Part shown: positions 5,223-5,637 of the stretch, in pieces
Layout: each line of letters begins with the position of its first letter
Numbering within the stretch: the stretch's first letter is position 1
Assembly: GCA_009785015.1 (NCBI GenBank)
Contig: WQXD01000246.1
Span: forward strand, 1 to 5,637
Source of the DNA: Oscillospiraceae bacterium
GTDB lineage: Bacteria > Bacillota_A > Clostridia > Oscillospirales > WRJC01
Direction of reading: 5' to 3'
Length of the DNA stretch: 5,637 nucleotides
Made by a program: the position numbers and the translations under genes
Notes under the pieces: model-generated
Told to the model about the DNA's origin: nothing
Database searches by the model: none
Seen by the model: only the letters and a program-made list of their open reading frames with translations

Positions 5223-5302
5223 TTTTAAATCCTCCGATTTTCAAAATTTTTGTTTTCAAATTTTTAAACACAAAAAACCCCGCCGAGCCGTGTGCCGCGA
5301 AT
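5223..5302 (-). other. Leader before the PilZ gene, no gene seen
   Basis: On the minus strand a GC-rich stretch (5300-5277) is followed by TTTTTT (5276-5271) and an A/T-rich leader to the SD at 5235-5231. The GC-rich part is nearly all G on this strand in its CGGC and GGGG blocks, so it cannot make a strong local hairpin. It is therefore a doubtful terminator. No consensus promoter was recognised here. Confidence 0.4.
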
Positions 5303-5465
5303 AGCAAAACCTTGCAACGACAAGGGTGGCTTCTCTCCGATACTTTGTGCTCCCAACGTCCGCGCAAAAACGCGGGAGGTCTGCATCCCCATAACCGGAA
5401 GTCCGAATCCATTTTTTTTGCTGTTGGTTTTTATCCGCGCGCATCACTAACTAAGCAGGACTTTG
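5303..5465 (-). ncRNA. Structured RNA, possibly 6S RNA
   Basis: Read on the minus strand, AAAGTCCTGC (5464-5455) pairs with GCAAGGTTTT (5315-5306), with one mismatch and two G-U pairs, closing a region of about 160 bases. Inside, TCCGGT (5399-5394) pairs with ATCGGA (5342-5337), and CTCC near 5378 pairs with GGAG near 5352 around a GC hairpin with a TTTTTG loop. The result is a long rod with a large open middle (5454-5405 against 5328-5316), which is the 6S RNA plan: a duplex that mimics an open promoter and binds sigma-A RNA polymerase. AAAGTCCTG followed by TTAGTTAGTG recalls Bacillus 6S-1 from memory. Weak points are the lack of an obvious promoter and of a good terminator. It could instead be a leader of the PilZ gene. 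Confidence 0.35.
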
Positions 5466-5481
5466 TTAAAGCAGCCTCGCT

Positions 5482-5637
5482 TTACTCGGAATCGTCGTCT
5501 TCCTCGTCATAATCTATGTCTTGCATTAATTCGTCTTCGAATATGTCGGCTATACGGTCGAATTCGTCGTCGTCCTCTATAGTTACGAATATTTCCTCGC
5601 CGTCTTCCTCGATCACTTTCAAAACTATGAAACTGCC
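5482..5637 (-). CDS. DUF1292 (YrzB-like) protein, C-terminal part
   Basis: The last 51 codons and the TAA stop are visible; the start lies beyond the right edge of the window. The reading (SFIVLKVIEEDGEEIFVTIE, then a tail of Asp and Glu ending DDDSE) matches the small acidic DUF1292 proteins widespread in Firmicutes, usually 80-110 residues. They have no firmly known function. In Bacillus and Clostridia the gene normally sits beside yrrK (RuvX) and alaS, which suggests this is an ordinary core chromosomal locus. The open frame is in phase to the window end with no stop, and the tail codons are GAC/GAA-rich, which makes low-complexity DNA. The structured RNA begins 17 bases after its stop, so the two could be one transcript. 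Confidence 0.85.
   Translation of the reverse strand, partial: GSFIVLKVIEEDGEEIFVTIEDDDEFDRIADIFEDELMQDIDYDEEDDDSE

Noticed and set aside
5303..5465. c-di-GMP (GEMM) or cobalamin riboswitch before the PilZ gene
   Set aside because: Neither conserved core could be matched by eye; 6S-like structure fits better but is not proven.

Overview
The window looks like a chromosomal segment of a Clostridia-type Firmicute with moderate GC content. The evidence is a DUF1292 (YrzB-like) gene end, strong SD sequences, TTGACA/TATAAT promoters with 17-base spacers, tRNAs with encoded CCA, a DivIVA-like coiled-coil protein and a clostridial-style PilZ protein. No species can be named from the sequence alone.

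Bases 1 to about 1862, plus strand, are most of an IStron, a hybrid of a group I self-splicing intron and an IS200/IS605/IS607-type transposon. The window opens inside the catalytic core of the intron: both strands of P7, a P7.1/P7.2 pair, P8, and a P9 stem capped by a GAAA tetraloop. After this come an internal consensus promoter, a palindromic repeat, and an intact tnpB (410-1693) with all RuvC-like and zinc-ribbon residues. A structured 3' tail follows, which should be both the omega-RNA scaffold and the intron 3' end. No tnpA is visible. The element splits a 2-keto-3-deoxygluconate-kinase-like PfkB gene: the reading frame becomes kinase-like at about codon 14-16 of the downstream ORF (ANVAVSLAHFG), while the native N-terminus lies upstream of the window. 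Splicing would restore the kinase mRNA. If TnpB is active, it would use the same 3' junction to make a guide matching kinase exon 2, and so cut uninterrupted copies of the gene.

Bases 2784-3987 hold a bidirectional terminator, a minus-strand gene for a 304-residue repeat-rich coiled-coil protein (2852-3766), and its consensus promoter. Bases 3942-4302 are a minus-strand tRNA operon (Val-Asp-Phe) with a perfect promoter and a terminator. Bases 4320-5222 (minus) encode a YcgR-like PilZ protein with both c-di-GMP-binding motifs. Bases 5223-5481 have no gene but hold a long foldable RNA on the minus strand that resembles 6S RNA. Bases 5482-5637 (minus) are the C-terminal end of a DUF1292 protein.

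The plus-strand half (IStron and kinase) and the minus-strand half (DUF1292, RNA, PilZ, tRNAs, coiled coil) converge on the terminator at 2801-2829. The most interesting part is the IStron and how splicing, guide RNA production and the internal promoter interact at one junction.
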